Shown here in pieces: positions 7,535 through 16,234 of a stretch of 64,000 nucleotides of DNA; within the stretch, counting starts at the first letter, position 1; each line of letters starts with the position of its first letter. Both the position numbers and the translations under genes were made by a program. Under the pieces are notes generated by a model. It saw only the letters and a program-made list of their open reading frames with translations, was not told the DNA's origin and ran no database searches. This DNA comes from UBA6772 sp965183875 (GTDB lineage Bacteria > Bacteroidota > Bacteroidia > Flavobacteriales > UBA7430). The stretch is from the NCBI GenBank assembly GCA_965183875.1, contig CBCYMK010000038.1, positions 1 to 64,000 on the forward strand, given 5' to 3'.

Positions 7535-10018
7535 ATGTCTAAATTATACTTTCGTGTTTTTATACTTGTATTTACGTGCTTTGGTATCGCTAATGCACAG
7601 GTAAAAATTTCGGGTACCATACTTCAAGAAGGCGGTATAGAACCAATTTCAAATGTACATATTATTTATGGAAATTCTGAAGGTACCTTCAGCGATATAA
7701 GGGGTTATTTTGAGCTTTTTTTACCTGAAGGAATACATGACCTCTCTTTTAAACACCTATCCTATAAACCCTTTAATTTAATAGGAGTACAGGTACTCAA
7801 AAACAAGCCTACACATTTAGATATAGAGCTAAATACTAAATACGATCAGCTAGAAACTATTGTACTTAGTGCTGGTAAATTTGAACAAAGACTAGAAGAT
7901 ATAAGTGTTTCCCTAGACCTTATACAAGGAAAAACCATAGACAATCAGAATAATTACAATATAGAACGGAGTATTGCACAATCTCCAGGTGTACATATAG
8001 TAGATGGACAAATAAATATTAGAGGTGGAAGTGGCTGGAGCTATGGTGCGGGATCAAGAGTATTGGTTTTATTAGACGGCTTGCCAATTACCAACGCTAC
8101 AACAGGTGCAGTACAATGGGAATTAATTCCAGCAGAGAACATAGAAAATATTGAAATTATAAAAGGGGCCTCTTCAGTGCTTTTTGGGTCATCGGCATTA
8201 AATGGGGTAATAAACATAACCAGTAAAAAACCAACTACTAAAGCACAGGTAAACTTCAGCGTTTACCATACACGATACGATAAAGCCAAGAGAGAATCTT
8301 TAAATTGGTGGGCACCAACGAATAGTAGGCCACAAGAAACAGGCTACAACTTCAATCAATCTTTTAAGATAAAAAAATTGGATTTGAATTTTGGCTTACA
8401 AATTCACCAAAGCGATGGATTCCAAGGCTTGTTAGATACACTTAAAACTGAGAATGACACTTTAGCAAGAGTCCATCACCTAGGTAACGACAGGGTGCGT
8501 TTATTTTTAAATATGAATGTGGAATCTCCACATATTAAAGGATTGAGTTACGGCATAAATTCATCATATATGCGTTTTAATGAGGCCGATGGGTTCATGT
8601 ACCTGAGTGACTCTTTAGGCTACACCCCTTTTAGCGAAGATAAATTCTCCGTTTTTAAAAGTGCACAATTAGCCATAAGCCCAAGGCTTACTTTCTTAAA
8701 CCCTCGAAATAACACCAAACACAACTTGCAAGGGCGTGTTCTACAAACCAATTTTAATCCTGATGGAACACAAAAGCTAAATAACTATACCGCCTTATAC
8801 ACTGAATATTTATTTCAAAAATTCTTTCTAAACGGTACTTGGACTACAGGAGCAAACATGAATTATTTTGTGGGCTTATCAGATTTTTTCGACAACGATA
8901 AAGCCGGGGTAAACTATGCACTTTTCTCACAATACGACCATAGCCAAGGCCCTCTACTATTTAGTGCTGGTGCACGTTACGAACAATATAACCTAAGAGG
9001 AAAAAACGAAGGAAAGCCTATTTTTAGAGGAGGAATAAACTACCAACTAAACGACAGGAATTTCTTTAGAGCCTCTATAGGGCAAGGCTATAGATATCCG
9101 AGTATGTACGAGTTATTTTTATTTAAAGATGCCGGCCAAATATCTATCTATTCGAACCCTGCACTAAAAGCTGAAACAGGCTATACTGCAGAGATAGGCT
9201 ATAAACACAAATGGGTACTAAACGATTCTTTTAAAACCTACTTCGATATAGCTGCATTTCAAATGGTTTATAACGATATGGTAGAATATAGTTATGGATT
9301 GTGGGGGGATTCTACAAGACTAAATCCTTTAGGAGTAGGATTTAAACCCATTAACGTGGGACAAACAAAGATCACAGGACTGGATTTATCCATCCTTTCG
9401 GAAGGTAGGATTGGTAAGTGGGATCTATACACTAGACTGAGCTATACCTATATGATACCTAAATCGGTGAATCCCGATAAAAATTATGGATCCTACAACG
9501 ACCGACTAGATGCACTCATCGCCTCATTTATCGACCAGGGTTTAATAGACGAATCAATGATTCCTATTATTGAACAAATTGCTGCAGCCGAGAGTCAACT
9601 ATCCTATACCTCTACCTCCTCAAATCCTGAAAGTGGTACTTTAAAATACCGCTATAGACATATGGCAAAACTAGACTTAGGAATTACTCGGGGTAATTGG
9701 ACTATAGGAACACACCTACACTATAATTCGTTTATGGAAAACATAGACAAGCTTTTTGAAAGCGGTGCTTTTAATGCTGAAGTCTTAGATATATTTACCT
9801 TAGCAGATGCTAATATTTACGATATGGGCATAAAAAAATCGAGAAACAATCTAAAATATGGTGATTTATTAGCAGATATCAGAATCTCTTATAATTTTGC
9901 TGAGTATTTCACAATACAAGCACTAGTAGAAAATGCTAGTAATAGAGAATACCAAATACGACCAGGCTCAATAGGCTCTCCACGTACATTCTCACTCAAA
10001 TTATCATCAAAATTCTAA
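7535..10018 (+). CDS. TonB-dependent outer-membrane receptor (first of tandem pair)
   Basis: This is an outer-membrane gated channel that uses TonB energy to import a scarce ligand. From the ATG at 7535 it has 827 residues. A signal peptide ends at NAQ (~residue 22), a carboxypeptidase-D-like beta-sandwich spans ~24-110, and the plug domain follows, with VLSAGKFEQRLEDISVSLDLI and IEIIKGASSVLFGSSALNG. A 22-strand barrel ends in aromatic Phe (LKLSSKF). No SusD-like gene is adjacent, arguing against glycan uptake of the SusC type; the plug style resembles siderophore or cobalamin receptors, but the ligand is unknown. The next gene is a paralogue starting 9 nt downstream, so the two are very likely cotranscribed. 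Confidence 0.93.
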   Translation: MSKLYFRVFILVFTCFGIANAQVKISGTILQEGGIEPISNVHIIYGNSEGTFSDIRGYFELFLPEGIHDLSFKHLSYKPFNLIGVQVLKNKPTHLDIELNTKYDQLETIVLSAGKFEQRLEDISVSLDLIQGKTIDNQNNYNIERSIAQSPGVHIVDGQINIRGGSGWSYGAGSRVLVLLDGLPITNATTGAVQWELIPAENIENIEIIKGASSVLFGSSALNGVINITSKKPTTKAQVNFSVYHTRYDKAKRESLNWWAPTNSRPQETGYNFNQSFKIKKLDLNFGLQIHQSDGFQGLLDTLKTENDTLARVHHLGNDRVRLFLNMNVESPHIKGLSYGINSSYMRFNEADGFMYLSDSLGYTPFSEDKFSVFKSAQLAISPRLTFLNPRNNTKHNLQGRVLQTNFNPDGTQKLNNYTALYTEYLFQKFFLNGTWTTGANMNYFVGLSDFFDNDKAGVNYALFSQYDHSQGPLLFSAGARYEQYNLRGKNEGKPIFRGGINYQLNDRNFFRASIGQGYRYPSMYELFLFKDAGQISIYSNPALKAETGYTAEIGYKHKWVLNDSFKTYFDIAAFQMVYNDMVEYSYGLWGDSTRLNPLGVGFKPINVGQTKITGLDLSILSEGRIGKWDLYTRLSYTYMIPKSVNPDKNYGSYNDRLDALIASFIDQGLIDESMIPIIEQIAAAESQLSYTSTSSNPESGTLKYRYRHMAKLDLGITRGNWTIGTHLHYNSFMENIDKLFESGAFNAEVLDIFTLADANIYDMGIKKSRNNLKYGDLLADIRISYNFAEYFTIQALVENASNREYQIRPGSIGSPRTFSLKLSSKF

Positions 10019-10027
10019 TCCCATAGA

Positions 10028-12361
10028 ATGAAAAAAACCACCTTATTACTCGTATTTATAGCGACCATTTGCAATGCATGGGCGCAACATACAATTAGCG
10101 GAAAAGTTACAAATCAAGATTCAGAAGAACTTATAGGCGTAAATATTTCGGCTAAAGACATCTCTGGATTGGGTACTGTAACCGATTTTGATGGGAACTA
10201 CTCTATTGAAATCCCTAAAGGTTGTCACGATTTACTCTTTCAATATATTGGATTCGAAGATTTCTTTAAGACTATTTGCGCTGAGAAAGCAGGATCTACA
10301 ACACTAAATATCACTCTTCAAGAATCATCCGAAATTTTAGGTACAGTAGTACTTTCGGCAGGTAAGTTCGAGCAGCGACTGGAAGAGGTTACGGTATCGA
10401 TGGATGTAATAAAGCCAGAATTAATAGAAAATAAAGCGGCAGCATCTTTAGATCGTACAATTAACCAAGCACCTGCAGTACATGTTGTTGATGGTCAAGC
10501 TAATATTCGTAGCGGTAGTGGATGGAGCTATGGAGCAGGATCTAGAGTAATGGTAATGGTAGATGGGATGCCCTTAATGAGCGGAGATCAAGGAGCAGCA
10601 GAATGGCACCTTGTACCCATGGAAAATATTTCACAAATTGAAATTATCAAAGGAGCCTCATCGGTATTATTTGGATCTTCAGCACTTAATGGATCTATAA
10701 ATATTAGAACCAGCTACCCTACTTCTGAGCCAGTAAACAAACTGAGTATTACACATACCGCTTATGGGAAACCTAAAAGAGAGGGCTTACATTGGTATAA
10801 AGGTGGTTATACCTCTGCCAATAATATCTCATACTTACACTCTCATAAAAAGAACAATAGAGATTTTGTTTTAGGAGCTAACCTTTATTACGATGGCGGT
10901 TATATACAAAAGGTTACCACTAAAAGAGCCAGAATAAATATGGCTTTTACAAATTACTCCAAAAGAGTTGAAGGATTAAGTTACGGGGTAAAAACAAATA
11001 TTATGCGCAGTGAAGTTGGAGATGCTATTATGTGGCAACACTACGACGAAGCCTATACAGCTCTCGAAAATGACCCTGGATACAGAGACAACGCATACCT
11101 TAGTGTAGACCCGTTCATCACCTATAGTAACCCAGATAAAGGGACCAAGCACAGCTTAAACTCAAGGTATTTTAGAATTAATATCCTACCAGGATATCAA
11201 GATTCTACTCAGTATACGGCGGCATTAGCTACACGTTTTTCCAATGTCTATTTTACAGACTATCAGTACCAAAAACAAATAAAAGACATCCTTACCCTCA
11301 CTTCTGGTTATACCTTTAAATACAGCGAAGGACAAGACATGGAAATATACGGTAGACACAGCAACATCAATCATTCTCTTTATTCGCAAGCCGATATAAA
11401 ATACAAACGACTAAATCTTTCTTTTGGAAGTCGTTTTGAACATTTCAATAACGGAACCGAGACCTATAACAAACCTATATTCCGCTCAGGGATAAACTAC
11501 AAACTAGCAGAAGCTACTTATATAAGAGGTTCTTATGGTGAAGGGATACGATTCCCTACTATGATAGAGCGATTTGTAACCTTTAGTACGGGGCCTGTAT
11601 CAATATATCCAAACGAAGACTTGCAGCCTGAAACAGGCTGGAGTACAGAAATAGGGATTAAGCAAGGTTTCCAAATTGGAGACTGGAAAGGATTTATCGA
11701 TTTGGCTGCTTTCGTGATGGAATATAACGATATGATGGAGTTTAGTTTTGGAAAGTGGTCTAATGATAGTGAAGGGGTGATACCTGGTTTTGGGTTTAAA
11801 TCTATCAATATTGGAAATACCCGTATTGAAGGAATGGAGCTTTCTTGGGGTGGAGAAGGAAAAATTGGAGAAACTGAAATCACTATTATGGGGGGCTACA
11901 CTTTTACCTCACCTTTTATAGACGACATTCACAATGAATACAATGAATACACAACCCTTTCTGGAGGGAACCTCGATACAATTCCAGTAAGCTATTACAC
12001 TACCAGTGTTGATACTTCAGGGGTTTTAAAATACCGCTATGAACATTTAGCTAAATTAGACATCAACATCCAACACAACCGATTTAATGGGGGCTTTTCT
12101 GTTCGCTATAATAGTGCAATGAAAAACATAGACAAAGTTTTCAATGAGCCATTATTCGATTTTTACCTAGGTACTAAAACCTCTTGGGATGAATTAAACG
12201 AAGACAATTGCATATTAGATTTCAGATTTGGATACGACCTTACAGAAAACAGTAAATTTTCATTTAATATAGAAAACCTTCTCAACAGAGAATATCTACA
12301 AAGACCAGCCTCTTTAGGTAGACCAAGAACTTACTCTATACTCTATAAAATAAAATTCTAA
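10028..12361 (+). CDS. TonB-dependent outer-membrane receptor (second of tandem pair)
   Basis: A paralogue of the preceding receptor, 777 residues, with signal peptide MKKTTLLLVFIATICNAWAQ, a carboxypeptidase-D-like domain (~22-105), plug and barrel ending TYSILYKIKF. It shares long motifs with its neighbour: VLSAGKFEQRLEEVTVSMD, GSGWSYGAGSRVMVMVDGMP, IEIIKGASSVLFGSSALNGS and SGTLKYRYRH-like segments near the end. The strongest divergence is in the barrel loops, where ligand selectivity resides. This fits tandem duplication followed by specialisation. The stop codon is followed directly by the ATG of kdsB, with no spacer. No SusD partner and no metal-regulator site were recognised nearby. Confidence 0.92.
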   Translation: MKKTTLLLVFIATICNAWAQHTISGKVTNQDSEELIGVNISAKDISGLGTVTDFDGNYSIEIPKGCHDLLFQYIGFEDFFKTICAEKAGSTTLNITLQESSEILGTVVLSAGKFEQRLEEVTVSMDVIKPELIENKAAASLDRTINQAPAVHVVDGQANIRSGSGWSYGAGSRVMVMVDGMPLMSGDQGAAEWHLVPMENISQIEIIKGASSVLFGSSALNGSINIRTSYPTSEPVNKLSITHTAYGKPKREGLHWYKGGYTSANNISYLHSHKKNNRDFVLGANLYYDGGYIQKVTTKRARINMAFTNYSKRVEGLSYGVKTNIMRSEVGDAIMWQHYDEAYTALENDPGYRDNAYLSVDPFITYSNPDKGTKHSLNSRYFRINILPGYQDSTQYTAALATRFSNVYFTDYQYQKQIKDILTLTSGYTFKYSEGQDMEIYGRHSNINHSLYSQADIKYKRLNLSFGSRFEHFNNGTETYNKPIFRSGINYKLAEATYIRGSYGEGIRFPTMIERFVTFSTGPVSIYPNEDLQPETGWSTEIGIKQGFQIGDWKGFIDLAAFVMEYNDMMEFSFGKWSNDSEGVIPGFGFKSINIGNTRIEGMELSWGGEGKIGETEITIMGGYTFTSPFIDDIHNEYNEYTTLSGGNLDTIPVSYYTTSVDTSGVLKYRYEHLAKLDINIQHNRFNGGFSVRYNSAMKNIDKVFNEPLFDFYLGTKTSWDELNEDNCILDFRFGYDLTENSKFSFNIENLLNREYLQRPASLGRPRTYSILYKIKF

Positions 12362-13105
12362 ATGGAGTTTATAGGCATCATCCCAGCACGCTATGCATCC
12401 ACTCGATTCCCTGGAAAGCCGCTAGTAGATATACACGGAAAAAGTATGATACAACGCGTGTATGAGCAATGCTTAAAAGCAAAACTCGATCGGGTTATTG
12501 TTGCCACAGATGATCAAAGGATTTTCGATCATATAATTAGTTTTGGAGGGGAAGTTGTAATGACTTCTAGCAGTCATGAAAGTGGTACCGATAGAATAGC
12601 CGAAGCAGCAGCAACACTTCAGCTTTCTGAAGAAGCGGTCTTAATAAATATCCAAGGGGACGAGCCGTTTATTAATCCCGATGATATTTTAGCACTTGCA
12701 AATTGTTTTCAGAACGCGAATACTTGTATCGCTACACTTATAAAAGCAATTAAAGAAGTCGATGTTTTATTGAATACAAACAGCCCTAAAGTTGTTTTAG
12801 GAAGTACTAAACAAGCACTTTACTTTTCTAGAGAAGCAATTCCTCATTTGAGAGGAGGAGAAAAAAAAGACTGGATAACAAAACAAACTTATTACCAACA
12901 TATAGGGATTTATGCCTTTAAACACGACACCTTAAAAGCAATAAGTAAACTACCTATAGGTGTATTAGAGCAATCGGAAGGACTGGAACAACTTCGTTGG
13001 TTAGAGAATGGATACACTGTACAAACGGCAGAAATAACCTCGGAATGTATAGCAGTAGACAGCCCAGAAGATTTAATAAGAATCGATAAAAAATTCTTTA
13101 CATAG
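12362..13105 (+). CDS. kdsB: 3-deoxy-manno-octulosonate cytidylyltransferase (CMP-KDO synthetase)
   Basis: KdsB activates KDO with CTP to form CMP-KDO, the donor for the inner core of lipopolysaccharide. The 247-residue protein shows the nucleotidyltransferase opening IIPARYASTRFPGKPLVDI, the motif VIVATDDQRI, the metal and sugar region INIQGDEPFI, and YYQHIGIYAF with EQSEGLEQLRWLENG near the end. All fit KdsB rather than NeuA. It begins at the base after the TAA of the TonB receptor gene, so it is probably read from the same transcript, an unusual pairing of LPS synthesis with uptake genes. Lipid A genes lpxD, lpxC/fabZ and lpxA lie 16 kb away. Confidence 0.96.
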   Translation: MEFIGIIPARYASTRFPGKPLVDIHGKSMIQRVYEQCLKAKLDRVIVATDDQRIFDHIISFGGEVVMTSSSHESGTDRIAEAAATLQLSEEAVLINIQGDEPFINPDDILALANCFQNANTCIATLIKAIKEVDVLLNTNSPKVVLGSTKQALYFSREAIPHLRGGEKKDWITKQTYYQHIGIYAFKHDTLKAISKLPIGVLEQSEGLEQLRWLENGYTVQTAEITSECIAVDSPEDLIRIDKKFFT

Positions 13106-13151
13106 TCAGTTAGAATTCCTAATTTAGCATTTAATAAACGAGCTTATAAAA

Positions 13152-14147
13152 ATGGAAACTTACATCAGCGATTTATTATACCGTCACGATTGTGTTATTA
13201 TACCTTCTTTGGGAGGTTTTATAACGAACTATAAGTCGGCACAAATACACCCTGTAAGTCATACATTGCGCCCGCCAAGCAAGAGCATTAGTTTTAATGT
13301 GCAACTGCAAAACAACGACGGACTGCTAGCCAATTATATATCAGACTGTGAGGGGATTACTTTTGCTTCGGCACAAGTAAAAATCGAACAATTTGTAAAA
13401 GCATTACAAAACGATTTAGAACATAAAAGCCAGGCTAAAATTGCTAAGGTTGGCGTTTTATCTCGAGACTTAAATGGGCTGATTTCATTTGAACCAGACA
13501 ATTCTGTAAACTATTTATTAGATGCTTTTGGTTTAGACACTGTTCAATCTCCAGCAATAATAAGAAAATCTAAAATCGTTTCAAGCCCTAAAAACTTATC
13601 TAAGAGCGCAAAAACGATTAGCTCCCACAGAGCTTCTTTTAACTGGAAAGTAGCTGCAGTAATTCTTCCCTTTATTGGATTGAGCACCTATGTATCTTTT
13701 CAGCAGGAATCAATCTCTGATTCTTATGCCAACTACGCCTACCTAAACCCATTTAAGGTTAAGCCAGCAGCAGTTTACACTCCTCGTCATATAGAACAGG
13801 AAGAAAAAACTATCGTAGTAGAAGCTATTGAAATGCCAAGTAAAAAAACGACAGACTCTCCTAAAGTTGAAACAGCAACAAAAGGCGCAGAAATAGTAAA
13901 AGTACTAGAGACTAAAATAACACAAATCCAATACCACCTAGTAGCCGGCTGTTTCTCTTCTGAAGCGAATGCGCAAAACTTAGTTAACAAACTTAAATCA
14001 GATGGATTTGAATCTTCTGTAATCGGACAAAATACAAAGGGACTTTTTAGAGTTGCCTTCCAATCGTTCGAAAATAAAGAAGAAGCACTTACCCAAATGC
14101 AGAAACTAAAAGCTTCTAGTAAATCTACTTGGTTGCTTAAACAGTAA
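13152..14147 (+). CDS. HU-CCDC81/SPOR domain membrane protein
   Basis: The 331-residue protein starts METYISDLLYRHDCVIIPSLGGF, typical of the bacterial HU-CCDC81 domain pair (~1-130). A single membrane segment follows (WKVAAVILPFIGLSTYVSF, ~172-190). After a Lys/Thr/Glu-rich linker comes a C-terminal SPOR domain (~258-331, YHLVAGCFSSEANAQNLVNKL). SPOR domains bind peptidoglycan stripped of stem peptides at division sites. The HU-CCDC81 half is DNA-binding-like by fold, so the protein could connect a cytoplasmic partner to septal cell wall; this is an inference. It is 46 nt downstream of kdsB, same strand, and may share its transcript. Confidence 0.85.
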   Translation: METYISDLLYRHDCVIIPSLGGFITNYKSAQIHPVSHTLRPPSKSISFNVQLQNNDGLLANYISDCEGITFASAQVKIEQFVKALQNDLEHKSQAKIAKVGVLSRDLNGLISFEPDNSVNYLLDAFGLDTVQSPAIIRKSKIVSSPKNLSKSAKTISSHRASFNWKVAAVILPFIGLSTYVSFQQESISDSYANYAYLNPFKVKPAAVYTPRHIEQEEKTIVVEAIEMPSKKTTDSPKVETATKGAEIVKVLETKITQIQYHLVAGCFSSEANAQNLVNKLKSDGFESSVIGQNTKGLFRVAFQSFENKEEALTQMQKLKASSKSTWLLKQ

Positions 14148-14486
14148 TTTGGTCGATAGACATAAAAGTTTTCAGTTTCGACTTCCAAGCTTTCAGCTAA
14201 AATTGAAAAGCAGTTTGCAAAAATAATTCCCTATCTCATCTATCTTCTTTTTCTCTGAGTAGCTCTGTCGTTCCTCTGCTCATCTTTGCGTAAAAGCTTT
14301 CAGCGACATAAAGTTCTTAACTGCTCTTTTCGGAATTTTCAAATCATTAATCGAAAACACCCCAATAATCCCTTCAAGGGGATAATTTCAATAATTCCTA
14401 TCTATTCATCTCATGCATTCATTATTCATTAAAAATCATTCTTTAATACCTATCTTTGCCCCATCAACAAATAGTATTTAGCTAAG
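14148..14486. other. Non-coding spacer between SPOR gene and thioesterase gene
   Basis: A 339-nt spacer with no credible ORF, tRNA or repeat array. It holds two short copies of AGCTTTCAGC-like sequence (about 14188 and 14295), a weak inverted repeat around CCCTTCAAGGGG (14370-14381), and the thioesterase promoter box at its right end. Nothing else was found. Confidence 0.5.
14451..14458 (+). promoter_or_regulatory. -7 box of the thioesterase promoter
   Basis: TATCTTTG is an exact match to TAnnTTTG, 28 nt before the ATG at 14487. No good -33 TTTG is visible in the A/T-rich sequence upstream. Confidence 0.55.
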
Positions 14487-15005
14487 ATGAAAAACGCCAA
14501 GTTTGCCAAAGAATCTGTTACGGTAATCACCGAATTAGTACTTCCTAACGACACCAATCCATTAAACAATTTAATGGGTGGTAGACTGTTACACTGGATG
14601 GACATTGCAACAGCAATTGCTGCTCAACGTCATTGTAAGCGAATAGTGGTTACTGCATGCGTAAATAATGTAGCCTTCGAAAGACCTATCCCGATGGGTA
14701 GTATTGTTACTCTAGAAGCGAAAGTTTCTCGTGCGTTTAGTTCTTCGATAGAAGTTTTTGTTGATGTATGGATGGAAGACAGAACCTCAGGAGAAAAGAG
14801 TCACTGTAACCAAGCAATTTATACTTTTGTGGCTGTAGACCAACTGGGAACTCCTATATATGTACCAGAAGTAATCCCTGAGTCAGAGGAAGAAAAAACA
14901 CGTTTCGATGGCGCTTTAAGAAGAAGACAATTAAGTCTCATTTTAGCCGGAAAAATGAAACCCGATGAAGCTACAGAACTTAAAGCATTGTTTATTCCAA
15001 AATAA
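14487..15005 (+). CDS. Hotdog-fold acyl-CoA thioesterase
   Basis: The enzyme hydrolyses acyl-CoA to free acid and CoA and belongs to the YciA/BACH-type hotdog group. The 172-residue protein has the expected N-terminal block LPNDTNPLNNLMGGRLLHWMD (catalytic Asn/Asp region, ~18-38), AIAAQRHCKRIVVTACV and VAFERPIPMGSIVTLEAKV. The C-terminal ~40 residues, rich in Glu and Arg, are an extension often seen in Bacteroidota. No signal peptide, so cytoplasmic. Chain-length preference cannot be read from sequence. It has its own promoter and is convergent with the GT9 gene. Confidence 0.9.
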   Translation: MKNAKFAKESVTVITELVLPNDTNPLNNLMGGRLLHWMDIATAIAAQRHCKRIVVTACVNNVAFERPIPMGSIVTLEAKVSRAFSSSIEVFVDVWMEDRTSGEKSHCNQAIYTFVAVDQLGTPIYVPEVIPESEEEKTRFDGALRRRQLSLILAGKMKPDEATELKALFIPK

Positions 15006-15040
15006 CAGTTGCGAGTTTTGAGTTGCGCTTAACTTAAAAT

Positions 15041-16009
15041 TTATAACTCGACACTTATAATTTCTCCCACCTCGTGCTCCATACATTTAAAGTGTGCTTT
15101 CGGACATTTTGAATACCCTATTTTGGAGCAAGGTCTACAGGACAGCCCTTTAATTTCAACGATCTTAGATTTAGGATCTGCTAAATAAGGATACATCCCT
15201 AGTTCGGGAACGGTGTTTCCCCAAACCGATACAATTCGTTTTTTAAAGGCTGCTGCGATATGCATCAATCCTGTATCGTGAGTAATAATCCATTTGGCTT
15301 GCTGCACCAAACTTGCGGACTCGTCTAACTTAAACTTTCCACAGGCATTAAACACTTTAGTACCTACATTCTTTACAATCTCCTCACCTCTACTAGAATC
15401 TTCAGGGCCTCCGAGTAAAACAATTGGCTCAGATAAATCCTCACAAACATCAATGAGTTTATTAAAAGGCATCATCTTGGTCTCGTGCTGCCCACCAATT
15501 ACAATTCCTACATACCCATTTGACTGCTCCTGAGGCAATCGAGATAAATCAACTGTAGAAGACTCTGGAATAAAATAATCTAAACCTTCTTTATCATTTA
15601 CTATCCCTAAGGATGAAACCGTTTCAAAATAACGATCTACTATGTGAACAGAAGGCATCCTATCAATTTTCAAATTTACTAAAAGCCATTTTTGAATATT
15701 GTATTTAGGAAATGATTTTGAGGGTATATTAAGCGCTTTTTTTAAACGCATTGTTCGGAGATTATGGTGTAAATCGGCCACAAAATCGAAGTTTTCTGCT
15801 TTTAGCTCCTGAATCAAATCAGTACTAATTTCTTTCTCAATTGTATGGACTTTATCTATATAAGGATTATTTGACAAAATCCCTTTAAACGAAGTTTTGG
15901 TTAAATAATGTACCTCTGCATTCAATTGCTTTTTAAGACAACGAATTACAGGAGTCGTTAAAACAATATCACCTATAGAACTAAAACGTATGATGAGAAT
16001 CTTTTTCAT
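15041..16009 (-). CDS. Glycosyltransferase family 9 (heptosyltransferase-like)
   Basis: GT9 enzymes add ADP-heptose to the lipopolysaccharide core at the cytoplasmic face of the inner membrane. The 322-residue protein has the standard N-terminus MKKILIIRFSSIGDIVLTTP (~1-20) and the donor-site motif WIITHDTGLMHIAAAF (~235-250). A C-terminal cluster of cysteines (GLSCRPCSKIGYSKCPKAHFKC) appears in many flavobacterial members. The donor sugar is uncertain since GT9 also covers other ADP-heptose-like transfers. It stands alone with its own TATTTTTG promoter, away from the polysaccharide cluster. Confidence 0.88.
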   Translation of the reverse strand: MKKILIIRFSSIGDIVLTTPVIRCLKKQLNAEVHYLTKTSFKGILSNNPYIDKVHTIEKEISTDLIQELKAENFDFVADLHHNLRTMRLKKALNIPSKSFPKYNIQKWLLVNLKIDRMPSVHIVDRYFETVSSLGIVNDKEGLDYFIPESSTVDLSRLPQEQSNGYVGIVIGGQHETKMMPFNKLIDVCEDLSEPIVLLGGPEDSSRGEEIVKNVGTKVFNACGKFKLDESASLVQQAKWIITHDTGLMHIAAAFKKRIVSVWGNTVPELGMYPYLADPKSKIVEIKGLSCRPCSKIGYSKCPKAHFKCMEHEVGEIISVEL

Positions 16010-16025
16010 TCAGAAGAATTTGAAA

Positions 16026-16033
16026 CAAAAATA
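16026..16033 (-). promoter_or_regulatory. -7 box of the GT9 promoter
   Basis: The minus strand reads TATTTTTG, an exact TAnnTTTG match, 16 nt upstream of the GT9 ATG at 16009. Confidence 0.55.
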
Positions 16034-16140
16034 CATAAAAACGGAAAACATAAATCGTAAAAACGTGAAACGTCATTAATTAGACCTTAGTGAAGGAAAT
16101 CACTCTCCATTTGAACTCAAAAACATCATACTTATATTCT

Positions 16141-16215
16141 ACTTTTGATACTTTGTACCTGACACTTTGTTCTTGATACACTTTACCTTATACTTTGTAC
16201 TTGATACTTCACAAC
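16141..16215. repeat. Degenerate ACTTTG(T)ACTTGAT tandem repeats
   Basis: Six imperfect units each begin with ACTT: at 16141, 16150, 16164, 16180, 16192 and 16206. Typical units are ACTTTGTACCTGAC, ACTTTGTTCTTGATAC and ACTTTGTACTTGAT. Unit length varies from 9 to 16 nt. The array lies directly upstream of the tatD -7 box and supplies its candidate -33 TTG. Confidence 0.7.
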
Positions 16216-16230
16216 AGTAAACTATCTTTG
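16201..16230 (+). promoter_or_regulatory. tatD-ansA promoter
   Basis: TATCTTTG at 16223-16230 matches the -7 consensus, with TTG at 16201-16203 spaced 19 nt upstream. Only four bases (CCAA) separate the box from the tatD ATG, so the transcript should start at or next to the start codon. Confidence 0.65.
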
Positions 16231-16234
16231 CCAA

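Noticed and set aside
14148..14486. Possible small RNA or riboswitch in the longest spacer
   Set aside because: Only a weak CCCTTCAAGGGG inverted repeat and short similar strings were found; there is no terminator-like end to define an RNA.
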